Assembly (NCBI GenBank): GCA_963828825.1 | Contig: CAWHGF010000004.1 | Location: 124,001 to 188,000, forward strand | From: Bog-473 sp963828825 | GTDB lineage: Bacteria; Actinomycetota; Acidimicrobiia; Acidimicrobiales; RAAP-2 | Reading direction: 5' to 3' | DNA length: 64,000 nt | In this document: positions 9,096 to 18,513 of the stretch, one piece after another | Position numbering within the stretch: the first letter of the stretch is position 1 | Layout of the letters: each line of letters begins with the position of its first letter | Program-made: the position numbers and the translations under genes | The notes under the pieces: generated by a model | Databases searched by the model: none | Told to the model about the DNA's origin: nothing | What the model saw: the letters and a program-made list of their open reading frames with translations, nothing else

Positions 9096-10477
9096 GATCC
9101 GCACACCGGTCGGAACGACGTGCCGTCGAGCGCCAAGCGCAGCGAGGCTCCCTCGGTGGGCACCACCTCGACCGGCCGGGGCAGGTCCGCCAGCGTCATC
9201 CCGTCGAGGAAACGCCCCTCGTTGAGGCACGCATCGGGCAGGAGGCAGCGCGAGCCGTCGGGCATGCTCTCGAGGGTGCGGGCCAGGTCCACGCCGGTGA
9301 GCAGGCCGGCCACCCCGATGTTGCCCCCGAAGAACTCGTTTTCTACGGCATGCAACTCGACGTCGCGGCGGGGGTGGGAGGCCAGGAGCGGTGCCAACAC
9401 GCGGGCGCCGTAGGTGCCGGTCAGGATCGTGATGGGACGGCCATCGGCACCCGCCGGAACCGCGGGGAGTCGCGGTGCGCGGTACCCCTCGGCCGGAGCT
9501 GCGTCGACCGACGCGAAGAATCCGTGGCGCACCCCCCCGGGGCCACCGGAAAGGGGTCGGGCGAACGATTCGGCAAAGGCTCGTGCCATTCCGATTCCGT
9601 TCTCGTGTTGGGGATAGCCCTCGTAGCTCCGTGCCGAAGGCAGGTCACGCCCCGCCAACAGGTAGTACTCGTCGGCCGCAAAGATCATGCGATGCCCGAG
9701 CGCCTTCTTGTAGAGGCGTTGCCACTCCTCGATGGTGTCGAGGACGTGCTCGGCTTCCTCGAGGGTGTGCGGGCGCATTTCAGCCTCGTTGGAGTAGCGG
9801 CTGAGCCCGAGCGGGACCGCCCCCACGCTGGAGAGCGCCGGGTACCGGTCGAGGATCCCGGCCAGCGTGTCTTCGAAAGCGGCGCCGTCGTTGACGCCGG
9901 GGCAGACGACGATCTGGCCGTGCACTTCGATCCCCCCGTCCAAGAGGACCTCCAACCAACGCAAGCTCGTCGCCCCCTTGGGATTACGCAGCATGTGCGC
10001 CCGCAGTTCGGGGTCTGTCGTGTGGATCGACACGAACAGCGGGCCCAATCGCTCGGTCAGGATTCGCTCTGCGTCGAGCTCGGTGAAACGAGTGAGTGTC
10101 GTGAAGTTCCCGTAGAGGAACGACAGTCGATAGTCGTCATCCTTGAGGTAGAGACTCCGCCGCATGCCCTTGGGCAGCTGGTAGATGAAACAAAACGCGC
10201 AGTGGTTGTCGCAGGTCCGGATCCGATCGAAGACGGCGGAGGAGACTTCCACCCCCATCGGCTCGCCTGCGTCCTTGTCGACCCGCACGACCCGGGGCAG
10301 CGGCACGCCGGCGCGGCGAACGAGGACGCTGAGGTCACTCGCGTCGCTGAGTCGCTGGAAATCGATGACGTCGCGCGGCTCCTGCCCGTCAATGCTGAGG
10401 AGCTCGTCGCCCACGGCCAGGCCGGCCCGGGCTGCCGGCGACGCCGCGGTGACCGAAGTCACCGTGGGAGCTGACAT
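9092..10477 (-). CDS. DUF512 radical-SAM protein with N-terminal PDZ domain
   Basis: This 461-residue protein has an N-terminal PDZ domain (SPAARAGLAVGDELLSIDGQ). It is followed by a radical-SAM-like cluster motif C-x3-C-x2-C (RTCDNHCAFCFIYQLPKGM) and the C-terminal DUF512 region (ITILTGTYGARVLAPLL, ENEFFGGNIGVAGLLTG). The family is widespread in Actinobacteria and Firmicutes and is often beside der, as here; its reaction is not established. It is translationally coupled to der (GTGA overlap) and divergent from ispH, with only 33 bp between the starts. Confidence 0.92.
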   Translation of the reverse strand: MSAPTVTSVTAASPAARAGLAVGDELLSIDGQEPRDVIDFQRLSDASDLSVLVRRAGVPLPRVVRVDKDAGEPMGVEVSSAVFDRIRTCDNHCAFCFIYQLPKGMRRSLYLKDDDYRLSFLYGNFTTLTRFTELDAERILTERLGPLFVSIHTTDPELRAHMLRNPKGATSLRWLEVLLDGGIEVHGQIVVCPGVNDGAAFEDTLAGILDRYPALSSVGAVPLGLSRYSNEAEMRPHTLEEAEHVLDTIEEWQRLYKKALGHRMIFAADEYYLLAGRDLPSARSYEGYPQHENGIGMARAFAESFARPLSGGPGGVRHGFFASVDAAPAEGYRAPRLPAVPAGADGRPITILTGTYGARVLAPLLASHPRRDVELHAVENEFFGGNIGVAGLLTGVDLARTLESMPDGSRCLLPDACLNEGRFLDGMTLADLPRPVEVVPTEGASLRLALDGTSFRPVCGS

Positions 10478-10510
10478 GACCCACAGGTTACTGCCGATAA
10501 CCTGGACTTT

Positions 10511-11563
10511 GTGCCCGGAGTGGACCGAGTGATGCTGGCCAAGCCACGGGGGTTCTGCGCAGGCGTCGAGAAGGCGATCAAAGCCCTGGCCTGGATGGTT
10601 CGCGTCTTTGAGCCGCCGGTGTACTGCTACCACGAGATCGTCCACAACCGCCATGTGGTCGAGCGCTTCCGTGACCAGGGGGTCGTCTTCGTCGATGACG
10701 TGGCCGATGTGCCTGAGGGTGCGCCGCTCATGCTGAGCGCCCACGGCTCGGCGCCGGAGGTCGTGGAGGCGGCCAGGGCGAGGGGTGGCGCCGTCGTCGA
10801 CGCTGTCTGCCCGCTCGTGACCAAGGTTCACCACGAGCTCAAGGTACGGAGCCGCAAGGGGTTCACCGTCCTGTACGTCGGTCACGCCGGTCACGAGGAG
10901 GCGGTGGGCACAATGGCCGTCGCACCGCAGTCGGTCCGGCTTCTCGAGCACGTCGAGGACCTCGAGACCCTGGAAGGGCTCGCCGACCAGGGCACGCGTG
11001 TCGCGCTGTTGGCGCAGACCACCCTGAGCCACGACGAATGGCGTGGCCTGATGGAAGCGGCCCGGCAGCGCTTTCCGGACCTCTGGATGCCCAACCGCAG
11101 CGATCTCTGCTTTGCCACGACCAACCGCCAGGCCGCCCTGAAGGCGATCGCCTCGGAAGCAGACGCCGTCGTGGTCATCGGTTCGGCGAACTCCTCCAAC
11201 ACGGTGGCGCTCGCCAAGGTGGCTCAGGCCGGCGGGTGCCCCAGGGTGCTGCGCATCAACGAGGCCGACGAGCTCCCAGACGACCTCACGGGCACCGTCG
11301 GTGTGACGGCGGGGGCCTCGGCTCCGGAGGCCTTGGTCGAAGAGGTCATTGCGCGCCTCGCCCCTGCCCAGGGCGTGACCGAGGTCACGGTGACGACTGA
11401 GGACGAGTACTTCCCCCCTCCTCCCGAGCTCCGGGAACTCCTCCGTGCCGTGGGCTCCTGGCTGGGGTTTTTGGCCGGAGGCGCCCGTGCGGCCCGATCC
11501 GATCCCGCCGCGGAGGACCGGTCGGTCTCCGCGGCCGACGTCCTCGACTTGCTGGCCTCGTGA
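10511..11563 (+). CDS. ispH: 4-hydroxy-3-methylbut-2-enyl diphosphate reductase (LytB)
   Basis: IspH is the last enzyme of the MEP pathway and converts HMBPP to IPP and DMAPP using an iron-sulfur cluster. The three cluster cysteines lie in PRGFCAGVEKAI, VDAVCPLVTKVH and RSDLCFATTNRQ. The HNRHVVERFRDQGVVFVDD and SAHGSAPEVV blocks with the active-site histidines are present. The length of about 350 residues is slightly extended at the C-terminus by an Ala/Arg-rich tail. GTG 10511, GTG 10520 and ATG 10532 are candidate starts. It shares a 33-bp divergent spacer with the DUF512 gene. Confidence 0.95.
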   Translation: MPGVDRVMLAKPRGFCAGVEKAIKALAWMVRVFEPPVYCYHEIVHNRHVVERFRDQGVVFVDDVADVPEGAPLMLSAHGSAPEVVEAARARGGAVVDAVCPLVTKVHHELKVRSRKGFTVLYVGHAGHEEAVGTMAVAPQSVRLLEHVEDLETLEGLADQGTRVALLAQTTLSHDEWRGLMEAARQRFPDLWMPNRSDLCFATTNRQAALKAIASEADAVVVIGSANSSNTVALAKVAQAGGCPRVLRINEADELPDDLTGTVGVTAGASAPEALVEEVIARLAPAQGVTEVTVTTEDEYFPPPPELRELLRAVGSWLGFLAGGARAARSDPAAEDRSVSAADVLDLLAS

Positions 11564-11587
11564 GCCCCGCAGCGCGATGATGGAAGC

Positions 11588-12131
11588 ATGACGTTCACCC
11601 GCATGGACGAATCGACGGCCGAGCAGTGGCAGCACATCATCGTCGAGTCGATTGAACACCAGCCTCGTGTCGCCGATCGCGTCCTCGGGATGCTGGCCTC
11701 CCTGGAAGAGATCACCGACGGCTTCGAGGTCGATCAGCTCGTCCACTCACTGCAGACGGCGACACGTGCCGAGGAGGCGGGAGCCTCTGATGAGGTCGTG
11801 GTGGCATCGCTGTGCCACGACATCGGCAAAGCCGTCTCCGTCATGAACCATCCCCGCATCGCTGCGGAGATCCTGCGTCCGTACGTCAGCGAGGACACCT
11901 ATCGCATGATCGAGGCCCACCAGGACTTCCAGGGCAGGCACTACTACGAGTACCTGGGGCAGGATCCCGACCGCGCGGAACAAGTACGAAGGCGCGCCCT
12001 GGTACGGGCTGGCGGAGCAGTTCGCCGACGAGTGGGACCAGATCAGCTTCGACCCCGACTACCCCACCAAGCCGCTTTCCCACTTCGAGCCGCTGGTCCG
12101 CCAAGTCTTCGCCACGCCGCGGACATTTTGA
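11588..12131 (+). CDS. HD-domain phosphohydrolase-like protein (frameshifted)
   Basis: The first frame (ATG 11588) contains the HD metal motif in ASLCHDIGKAVSVMNHP. It continues to EAHQDFQGRHYYEYLGQDPD. The conserved C-terminus KYEGAPWYGLAEQFADEWDQ ... HFEPLVRQVFATPRTF is in another frame. One extra base in ccgcgcgg at about 11972-11977 explains the shift. The corrected protein is about 180 residues and resembles HD proteins related to gamma-butyrobetaine/inositol-oxygenase-like folds. In the uncorrected sequence the first frame runs into the next gene and falsely suggests an HD-glycosyltransferase fusion. The stop (12129-12131) overlaps the TTG start of the next gene. Confidence 0.8.
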
Positions 12132-12958
12132 GTCCACCTCGCGGCGCCACCTCGGGCGCCAGCATTCACACCGACCCCGACCGCGCGCGCCGCGTCATCG
12201 AAGCGTCGCGTCGGGAGTTCGACACGCGTCACCCCGACGTGAAGCTGTCTCCCGTGGTCGGGCTCATCTGCGCCTACGAGGAACAGGACAACATCGGAGC
12301 CGTTCTGGCCGGCATGCCCACCGAGGCCTGTGGCCTGGCGGTGACCACCCTCGTCGTGGTGGACGGCGGAAGTGACAAGACCGACCAGGTCGCCAAGGAC
12401 TCCGGCGCGGTGACGTTCGTGTTGAGTGAGAACCTCGGGCACGGGTATGCCCTCCGTGTGGGCTATGCGCTCTGCATTGAGCTCGGCGCACAGTTTGTGG
12501 TGACGCTGGACGCCGACGGCCAGAACGACCCTTCCGAGATCCCAGTGATGCTCCAACCTCTCGTCGATGACACATCCGACTTCGTTGTCGCCTCCCGCGT
12601 CCTGGGTCGCGACACGACCTCCGACCGCTTCCGCAAGGTCGGCGTCCGCGTCTTCTCGTGGGCGATGAGCGCAATGGGGCACACGAAGCTCACCGACACG
12701 TCGAACGGGTACCGAGCACTGCGGGTCAGCATGCTCGACGACGTGGCCTACCGGCTGGTCCAGCCGCAGTACCAGACGGCCGAGCTCTTGATCATCGCCA
12801 TGAAAAGGGGTTGGCGTGTCAGCGAGCAGCCGACGATCTGGCTGCCGCGGGCTTCGGGCACGACGAAGAAGGGCAAGAACTGGCTCTTCGGCTTCCGCTA
12901 CGGCCGGGTCGTGTTCGAGACCTGGTGGAAGGTCCGCAAGGAGCCCGATCACGGCTGA
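12128..12958 (+). CDS. Family 2 glycosyltransferase (dolichol-phosphate-mannose-synthase-like)
   Basis: This 276-residue GT-A fold glycosyltransferase has the nucleotide-binding strand VVGLICAYEEQDNIGAVL, TLVVVDGGSDKTDQVA and the DxD metal motif in VVTLDADGQNDPSEIP. It is soluble, without the C-terminal membrane helices of some relatives. TTG 12128 overlaps the preceding stop as TTGA. The sugar donor and acceptor cannot be deduced; the family usually transfers from UDP- or GDP-sugars to polyprenyl phosphates or surface glycans. It is downstream of ispH and the HD gene on the same strand. Confidence 0.87.
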   Translation: MSPPRGATSGASIHTDPDRARRVIEASRREFDTRHPDVKLSPVVGLICAYEEQDNIGAVLAGMPTEACGLAVTTLVVVDGGSDKTDQVAKDSGAVTFVLSENLGHGYALRVGYALCIELGAQFVVTLDADGQNDPSEIPVMLQPLVDDTSDFVVASRVLGRDTTSDRFRKVGVRVFSWAMSAMGHTKLTDTSNGYRALRVSMLDDVAYRLVQPQYQTAELLIIAMKRGWRVSEQPTIWLPRASGTTKKGKNWLFGFRYGRVVFETWWKVRKEPDHG

Positions 12959-12979
12959 ATCCGGCATGTCGAGCCGGGT

Positions 12980-13717
12980 TCAGTAACGCCCGGTCTTCTC
13001 CCGCGCTTCGTCATAGACGGCCTGGAGCCGCGGAACGAGCGCCTCGGTGGCGGCCCGCACGGCGGACCGGGACACACGCCCACCCTCGGTGCGAGGAGGG
13101 GCTGGGATGGGAGGACCGATCACCACCTGAATCGTGTAGGGCTTCGGCACGGCGCTCCCCTTGGGCATGGCCAGGTCGGACCCTCCGATCCCGATCGGCA
13201 CGATGGGCGCGCCGGTCCGGACGGAAAGGAAGGCCGCACCCTCCATCAAATCCTCCACCACTCTGCCGTCCCGGCGGGTGCCCTCGGGGAACAGGACGAG
13301 AAGCTCGCCGCGACGCAGTACCTCCTCGGCGCGCTGCAGGGCCTCACGATCGGCCGATTCACGGTGAACCGGGAAGGCTCCCACCGTGAGCAGCAGCTTG
13401 CCGAGCCACTTGTTCTTCCACATCTCGTCCTTGGTCATGAAGAAGAGCTTGCGTTCCGTACAGAAGGCGGCGAAGCCGAAGTCGGCAAAGGATCGGTGCA
13501 CCGGGGCCAGGATGGCCGGTCCGGTTGTGGGAATGTGCTCTCTCCCGGCGACCCTGGGCCGGAACCAGAGCCAGAGCACGGTGACAAAGATCATGCGCTC
13601 GACCCGGTACAGCGCCGAGCGTCGGGGGTCGATCTCGAAGGGCTGGTGCCGCCCCGGTGCCTCGGTACCGAGCTCGTCCTCTGGGTCCGGCGACGACCCC
13701 CTCGTGTTCAGAGCCAC
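12980..13717 (-). CDS. plsC: 1-acyl-sn-glycerol-3-phosphate acyltransferase
   Basis: This 245-residue lysophosphatidate acyltransferase has the catalytic HX4D motif in APVHRSFADFGF, the substrate-binding FPEGTRRDG and the later PIVPIGIGG block. It makes phosphatidic acid for membrane lipids. The start at 13717 overlaps the end of aroA-cmk by 10 bp, so it is the last gene of the scpA-to-plsC minus-strand operon. A plsC gene next to cmk is a recurring arrangement in bacteria. Confidence 0.93.
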   Translation of the reverse strand: MALNTRGSSPDPEDELGTEAPGRHQPFEIDPRRSALYRVERMIFVTVLWLWFRPRVAGREHIPTTGPAILAPVHRSFADFGFAAFCTERKLFFMTKDEMWKNKWLGKLLLTVGAFPVHRESADREALQRAEEVLRRGELLVLFPEGTRRDGRVVEDLMEGAAFLSVRTGAPIVPIGIGGSDLAMPKGSAVPKPYTIQVVIGPPIPAPPRTEGGRVSRSAVRAATEALVPRLQAVYDEAREKTGRY

Positions 13718-15624
13718 GACAGCACCTCCTCCACCACATCCTGCACGGTGCGCTCGGTGGTATCGACCCGGTGCGCGTCCTCGGCCTCCCGTAGCGGTGA
13801 GGCGTCCCGGGTCGAGTCGAGTCGATCGCGCCGCGCCACCCCTTCGGGCGCCTCGTCGCGGCGGCGACGGGCCCGTTCCTCGGTCGCCGCCGTCAGATAG
13901 ACCTTCAGGTCTGCTCCGGGGAAGACGACCGACCCGATGTCGCGGCCCTCGACCACTCCCCCGCCGTGAGCACCGACCCAGGCCCGCTGGCGCTCCACCA
14001 GGTGCCGTCGCACCTCGGGGTTGGCGGCGACGACCGAGACCGCCTGGCCCACTTCGGGCGAACGGATGAGGCCGGTGACGTCACGCCCGTCGATGATCAC
14101 GCGCTCCCCCACCTCTATCTTCGCCGACGCAGCGAGCGCCGCCACCGCATCCCTGTCGTCCGGCGGTGTTCCCAGCTCCAGGGCGAGTGCCGCGATCGCC
14201 CGGTACATGGCGCCGGTGTCGAGCCGATCGACCCCGAGCCGCTCGGCGACCGCCGTGGAGACGGTCGACTTGCCCGCTCCGGCGGGCCCGTCGATGGCCA
14301 CCAACAGCGGCCGCGGGGCCCGCGTCCCGACGGCCAGCCGCTCGAGGTCCTGGGCGAAGGCGGGGTAACTCGTCTCGACCGCCCCGAAACCGGTGATCAG
14401 GCTCCGCTCAGCTGGACGGGCTGCAAGTGCGGCCACGGCCGCCGCCATGGCCATGCGGTGGTCGCCCCGGCTGTCGAAGCGCGCGCCGCGCAGCGGACCC
14501 CCGAGGCCCGTGACGGCCAGCGTATCCCCGTCTATGGCAGCGCTGGCGCCGAAGGCCGCGACCATGTCCGCCACGGCGACCAGGCGGTCGACCTCCTTGA
14601 CCCGGAGCTCGCCGACATCGGAGAAGACGGTCGTGCCCTGGGCGACGGCAGCGGCCACGGCAAGTGCCGGAACCTCGTCGAGGGAGGGGATCTCGCGGGC
14701 ATGCACGTCCGTCGCACGCAGAGGGCCAGCAACCGCCCGGATGGTCGCTGTACCGGGATCTCCAGGAACCAGCGTGATGGACGCGCCCATCCGCTGAAGA
14801 ACGGAGACGTAGCCGAGTCGAGCCGGTCCGCTGTACACCCCGGCCACATCGACCGAGCTGCCAGGCACGACGCACCCGGCCACGACGAAGAAGGCCGATG
14901 CGGAGGGGTCGCCGGGAACGGTGCGCTCAACGGGCTTGAGGGAGGAGGCACGCACACGGACGATGCGACCTTCGCCCCAGGGTTCGACCGTCAGGTCGGC
15001 TCCGGCCTCGGTCAGCATCTCCTCCGTGTGGGTGCGTGTCGTGACAGCCTCGCGCACGATCGTGGTCCCGTCGGCCGACAGTCCGGCGAGGAGGATGGCC
15101 GACTTCACCTGGGCGCTGGCCACCTTGGAGGTCCAGTCGATGCCGTGCAGCGCACCACCCCGGATGAGGAGCGGCGGCTGGCAGCGTGGGCCCTGACCCA
15201 CCACCGAGGCCCCCATGAGGCCGAGAGGCTCGGCTACCCGGTCCATGGGCCGGATGGAGAGCGATTCGTCACCCACGAGCTCGGTCACCCAGTTGAACCC
15301 GGCTACCAGACCAGCCAGGAGCCGCATGGAGGTCCCCGAGTTGCCGCAGTCGAGCGGCGCGGGGGCGCGATGGAGGCGGGCGCGACCCCCGTGGACGACG
15401 ATGGTCCCGTCGTCGTGACGCTCCACGCCGGCCCCCATGGCTTCCACCGCGGCCAGAGAAGCCGCCACGTCCGCTCCGTCGGAGATCCCATGGATGACCG
15501 ACGTTCCCTCGGCCAGGGCACCCAGCAGAACGGCGCGATGCGAGATGGACTTCTCGCCCGGCGTGCGTACGGTGCCGTGGCATGGTGTGCCGCCGTCGAC
15601 GACGAGGATGCGCGGCGCCGTCAT
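13708..15624 (-). CDS. aroA-cmk: Fused EPSP synthase / cytidylate kinase
   Basis: This single 638-residue frame encodes two enzymes. Residues 1 to about 420 are 5-enolpyruvylshikimate-3-phosphate synthase, with the N-terminal PGEKSISHRAVLLGALAEG, LDCGNSGTSMRLLAGL and RGDHRMAMAAA. The usual KESDR motif reads KEVDR. Residues from about 425 are CMP/dCMP kinase, with P-loop IDGPAGAGKSTVS, RLDTGAMYRAIA and GRDIGSVVFPGADLKVYL. It therefore joins shikimate and pyrimidine nucleotide metabolism in one polypeptide. ATGA overlap with tyrA upstream and a 10-bp overlap with plsC downstream indicate one operon. Confidence 0.95.
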   Translation of the reverse strand: MTAPRILVVDGGTPCHGTVRTPGEKSISHRAVLLGALAEGTSVIHGISDGADVAASLAAVEAMGAGVERHDDGTIVVHGGRARLHRAPAPLDCGNSGTSMRLLAGLVAGFNWVTELVGDESLSIRPMDRVAEPLGLMGASVVGQGPRCQPPLLIRGGALHGIDWTSKVASAQVKSAILLAGLSADGTTIVREAVTTRTHTEEMLTEAGADLTVEPWGEGRIVRVRASSLKPVERTVPGDPSASAFFVVAGCVVPGSSVDVAGVYSGPARLGYVSVLQRMGASITLVPGDPGTATIRAVAGPLRATDVHAREIPSLDEVPALAVAAAVAQGTTVFSDVGELRVKEVDRLVAVADMVAAFGASAAIDGDTLAVTGLGGPLRGARFDSRGDHRMAMAAAVAALAARPAERSLITGFGAVETSYPAFAQDLERLAVGTRAPRPLLVAIDGPAGAGKSTVSTAVAERLGVDRLDTGAMYRAIAALALELGTPPDDRDAVAALAASAKIEVGERVIIDGRDVTGLIRSPEVGQAVSVVAANPEVRRHLVERQRAWVGAHGGGVVEGRDIGSVVFPGADLKVYLTAATEERARRRRDEAPEGVARRDRLDSTRDASPLREAEDAHRVDTTERTVQDVVEEVLSWL

Positions 15625-16716
15625 GACAGCTGCTCGGCCCGGCAGGGGTACCCGCGTGATGTCACGGCGTCTGCGAGGGTGTCAGCATCTGCACCGTCGA
15701 CCACCAGGATCAGGACACCGGTCGGCCCCTCGGCCGAGTGGGCGATCTCGATGTCGTAGATGCCGATGCCGGCGTCAGCAGCCAACCGTGTGATCTCGGC
15801 CAGCACGCCCTCCCGATCCGGAACCCGGATACGGAGTTCAGCCAGGTGCTCGGGTCGTACGGCGCGGGCGGGGAGGCTCCTCCGGGCCGCACTGGCCTTC
15901 TCGAGTGAGGCCAGCAGGGCTGGCCGGTCCCTTCTCGCCACGCGGTCCCGCATCGCGGCGAGGTCGGTCACCAGCGCGTCGAGCGCGTCGATGATGGCCT
16001 CGGCGTTCTCGGTGCAGATGTCGGGCCAAATGCCAGGATGGCCGGCGGCGACGCGGGTCATGTCACGAAAGCCGCCGGCCGCCAGGCGCAGCAGCGCGCC
16101 GTCCTGTTCGGCACCGTCGGACGCCGCGTTCATCAGGGTGGCCGCCACGAGGTGGGGCACATGGGACACGACGGCAACGAGCCGATCGTGGTCGGCGGCG
16201 GAAAGGACGAGGACATCGGCGCCCAGGCTCATCACGACGCCCTTCAGCCGGTTGAAGGACTCCAGGTTGGTCGCCGCGGTCGGCGTCAGCACCCATACCG
16301 CTCCCTCGAAGAGGTCGGGGTCCGCACCCTGCAGGCCCGTCTGCTCGGAGCCGGCCATCGGGTGCCCGCCGATGAACCGCGGGTGATCGGCCTCTTCCAC
16401 GATGGCGGTCTTGACGCCGCTCACGTCCGTGACCACTGCGTCGGCGAGCCGCCCGTCCTCGCCAAGGAGGCGACGGGTCACTGCGGCGGCCACGGCGGCG
16501 GGGACGGCGACAAAGATCACCTCCGCCCGGAGGTCGTCACCGGCGGCGTCCACTACTCCCCCTTGGAGTGCTGCCTGCAGCTGCTCCTCGTCGGCATCGA
16601 GGCCGGAGACATACCAGCCGCGTCGGCGCAAACCCGAGCGCGATCGACCCCCCGATCAGGCCCGTCCCGACGACGAGTGCCCGCCGGCGCCCTCCGCCCT
16701 CAGCCGGGGAGGTCAT
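15621..16716 (-). CDS. tyrA: Prephenate dehydrogenase with C-terminal ACT domain (frameshifted)
   Basis: TyrA oxidatively decarboxylates prephenate to 4-hydroxyphenylpyruvate for tyrosine synthesis. The Rossmann motif RALVVGTGLIGGSIALG is in one frame (ATG 16716) and the rest, from RRRGWYVSGLDADEEQLQ, is in another. One extra T in the run at 16630-16632 (plus-strand AAA) accounts for the shift. Further landmarks are FIGGHPMAGSEQTGLQGADP and SHVPHLVAATLMNAASD. The ACT regulatory domain begins at RPEHLAELRIRVPDREGVL, so feedback by tyrosine is likely. The gene overlaps aroH by 17 bp and aroA by ATGA. A broken tyrA in an otherwise intact aromatic operon suggests a sequence error. Confidence 0.9.
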
Positions 16717-17074
16717 CGCGGAGCCCTTGGGCGCCGTGGAGGTAGACGTGCTTGATCTCGTCCCGCGACTTGGACGTGTGGACGTGCAGGAGGACTCTGA
16801 TGCAGAGCGGTTTGGAACCGGGCACCGCGATCTCGGCCGCACACAGGAGCGGGACGGCACCGAACCCGATCTCGCGAATGGCGGTGGCCGGGAACGTGCT
16901 CGTCACGTCCGCCGTGGCCGTGAACAGGACGCTGATGATGTCGTCCTCGACCAGCCCGTTGCTGGCCATAAGCTCGTGCATCAGCTCCTGAGAGCGCTCG
17001 GTGACCTGGGAAACCGTGTCCTCTTCGACCGTCGTCGCCCCGCGCAAACCCCTGACGGTGGGAGCAGATGCCAT
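16700..17074 (-). CDS. aroH: Chorismate mutase, AroH type
   Basis: This 124-residue monofunctional chorismate mutase has the Bacillus AroH fold, a trimeric enzyme converting chorismate to prephenate. Recognisable active-site regions are VRGLRGATTVEEDT at the N-terminus, LFTATADVTSTFPA, the central CIRVLLHVHT with the catalytic Arg, and the C-terminal HVYLHGAQGLRDDL. It supplies the substrate of TyrA, with which it overlaps. Confidence 0.92.
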   Translation of the reverse strand: MASAPTVRGLRGATTVEEDTVSQVTERSQELMHELMASNGLVEDDIISVLFTATADVTSTFPATAIREIGFGAVPLLCAAEIAVPGSKPLCIRVLLHVHTSKSRDEIKHVYLHGAQGLRDDLPG

Positions 17075-17141
17075 GGCGCGTCACTCTACCGGCATCGGTC
17101 CGAGGCCCAGTTGGCCCGAGGCCCAGCTTGAACGGCACCGC

Positions 17142-17888
17142 CTACGCCGGTCGGCTCGTTCCGGTGGGCCGGGGACTGGCCGCGGCGGCCAGGGCGCGGA
17201 CTTCGCCCGGCTCGAGGGTGCGCCACTGTCCGGGCGCCAGATTCGGTTCCCGGACCGGACCGATCCGGGTACGGACCAGGCGCAGCACGGGATGGCCGAT
17301 TGCACCGCACATGCGGCGAACCTGGCGGTTGCGCCCCTCGTGGATGACCAAGCGCAGGACACCCGGGGCGAGCACGCCAACCTCGGCGGGAGCGGTCAGT
17401 CCGTCCTCGAGCTCGACACCTTGACGCAACGAGCGCAACGCACCGGGAGCGGGAGTGCCTCCGGCGACCTCGGCGACGTACTCCTTGGCCACGCCATGCG
17501 ACGGGTGGGTGAGAAGTTGGGAGAGCGCCCCGTCGTTGGTCAAGATGAGCAACCCCTCGGTGTGGCGATCCAACCGGCCGACGGCGAAGACACGCGGTTC
17601 AGTCGGCACCAGCGTCATGACCGTGGGGCGGCCCTGGGGGTCGTCGGCGGTGGTGATCACCCCATCGGGCTTGTTCAAGAGGTAGTAGACGAGGTCGGGA
17701 GCGACCGGCACCATAACCCCGTCGACCTCGACCCGGGCAGCCAAGGGATCGATCCGCCGTCCGAGTGTGGCAACTTCCCCGTCGACACGGACACGACCCG
17801 CGGCGATCAGCTCTTCACAGGCACGCCGAGATCCGATCCCGACCCGGGCCAGGACCTTCTGGAGGCGTTCGCCCTCAGGCGTCGTCAG
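17142..17888 (-). CDS. rluB: Ribosomal large-subunit pseudouridine synthase RluB/RsuA family
   Basis: This roughly 248-residue protein has an N-terminal S4 RNA-binding domain (RLQKVLARVGIGSRRACEEL). A pseudouridine synthase domain follows, with the catalytic Asp in FAVGRLDRHTEGLLILTNDG and the later HEGRNRQVRRMCGAIGHPV. No ATG, GTG or TTG lies at the expected position. The frame reads L-T-T-P-E-G-E-R with CTG at 17888, overlapping the end of scpB by 14 bp, so a CTG start is proposed. The order scpA-scpB-rluB is conserved in Actinobacteria. Confidence 0.9.
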   Translation of the reverse strand: MTTPEGERLQKVLARVGIGSRRACEELIAAGRVRVDGEVATLGRRIDPLAARVEVDGVMVPVAPDLVYYLLNKPDGVITTADDPQGRPTVMTLVPTEPRVFAVGRLDRHTEGLLILTNDGALSQLLTHPSHGVAKEYVAEVAGGTPAPGALRSLRQGVELEDGLTAPAEVGVLAPGVLRLVIHEGRNRQVRRMCGAIGHPVLRLVRTRIGPVREPNLAPGQWRTLEPGEVRALAAAASPRPTGTSRPA

Positions 17889-18513
17889 AGGCCGCCTCGA
17901 CGCCCAGGCCCAGTGCCGACTGCATGTCGCGCTCCAGGTCTCCGGCCACGTCAGGACCCGGCAGGAAGTCCTCCACCGCCGGCAGCTGCTCGAGCGAATC
18001 GAGTCCGAGACGCTCCAAGAAGAGGTCGGTGGTACCGAAGAGTGCAGGCTGGCCCGGACCATCGGCGTGGCCCACCACCTCGATGTACCCCCGCTGCTCC
18101 AACAGGCGGCTCACGCCGTCCACGTTGACACCGCGCAGTGCCGAGATCTGACCGCGGGAGACAGGTTGGCGATAGGCGACGATGGCAAGAGTTTCGAGCG
18201 CGGCGGTCGAGAGGCGGTGCGACACTTCACGGTTCGCGAACCGCTCGACGTACGGCGCGAGATCGGGATGGGTCTGCAGCCGCGCCCCACCGGCGATGCG
18301 GGCCAGCACGAAACCCCGGCGCTCACGTTCGTAGGACTGGGCGAGCTCAGCGAGCACTTCGTCCACCCGCTCCACGGGTTCCTCCACCAGCTCGGCCAGC
18401 AGTTGGGGCGGAATCGGCTCCACTGCGACCAGCAGGATGGCCTCGATTGTGCGGCTCAGTTCTGCGCTCTCCACCGGATTCAAGCCCTCATCCTTCGTAG
18501 TCGTCGATTTCAT
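17875..18513 (-). CDS. scpB: Segregation and condensation protein B
   Basis: This 212-residue winged-helix protein is the ScpB subunit of the SMC-ScpA-ScpB condensin that compacts and segregates the chromosome. Typical regions are RTIEAILLVAVEPIPPQLLA, LSTAALETLAIVAYRQPVSR and the following RGVNVDGVSRLLEQRGYIE. The start ATG 18513 lies inside the 3' end of scpA (26-bp overlap), indicating translational coupling. Confidence 0.95.
   Translation of the reverse strand: MKSTTTKDEGLNPVESAELSRTIEAILLVAVEPIPPQLLAELVEEPVERVDEVLAELAQSYERERRGFVLARIAGGARLQTHPDLAPYVERFANREVSHRLSTAALETLAIVAYRQPVSRGQISALRGVNVDGVSRLLEQRGYIEVVGHADGPGQPALFGTTDLFLERLGLDSLEQLPAVEDFLPGPDVAGDLERDMQSALGLGVEAASDDA

Noticed and set aside
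9092..11746. 884-residue minus-strand frame covering the DUF512 gene and the opposite strand of ispH
   Set aside because: Only the part from 10477 down matches the DUF512 family; the rest is the antisense of ispH, which has all its catalytic motifs on the plus strand.
11588..12958. Apparent 456-residue fusion of an HD domain with a glycosyltransferase
   Set aside because: The normal HD C-terminus lies in another frame and stops at 12131, and the glycosyltransferase has its own overlapping TTG start. The fusion is produced by a one-base shift.
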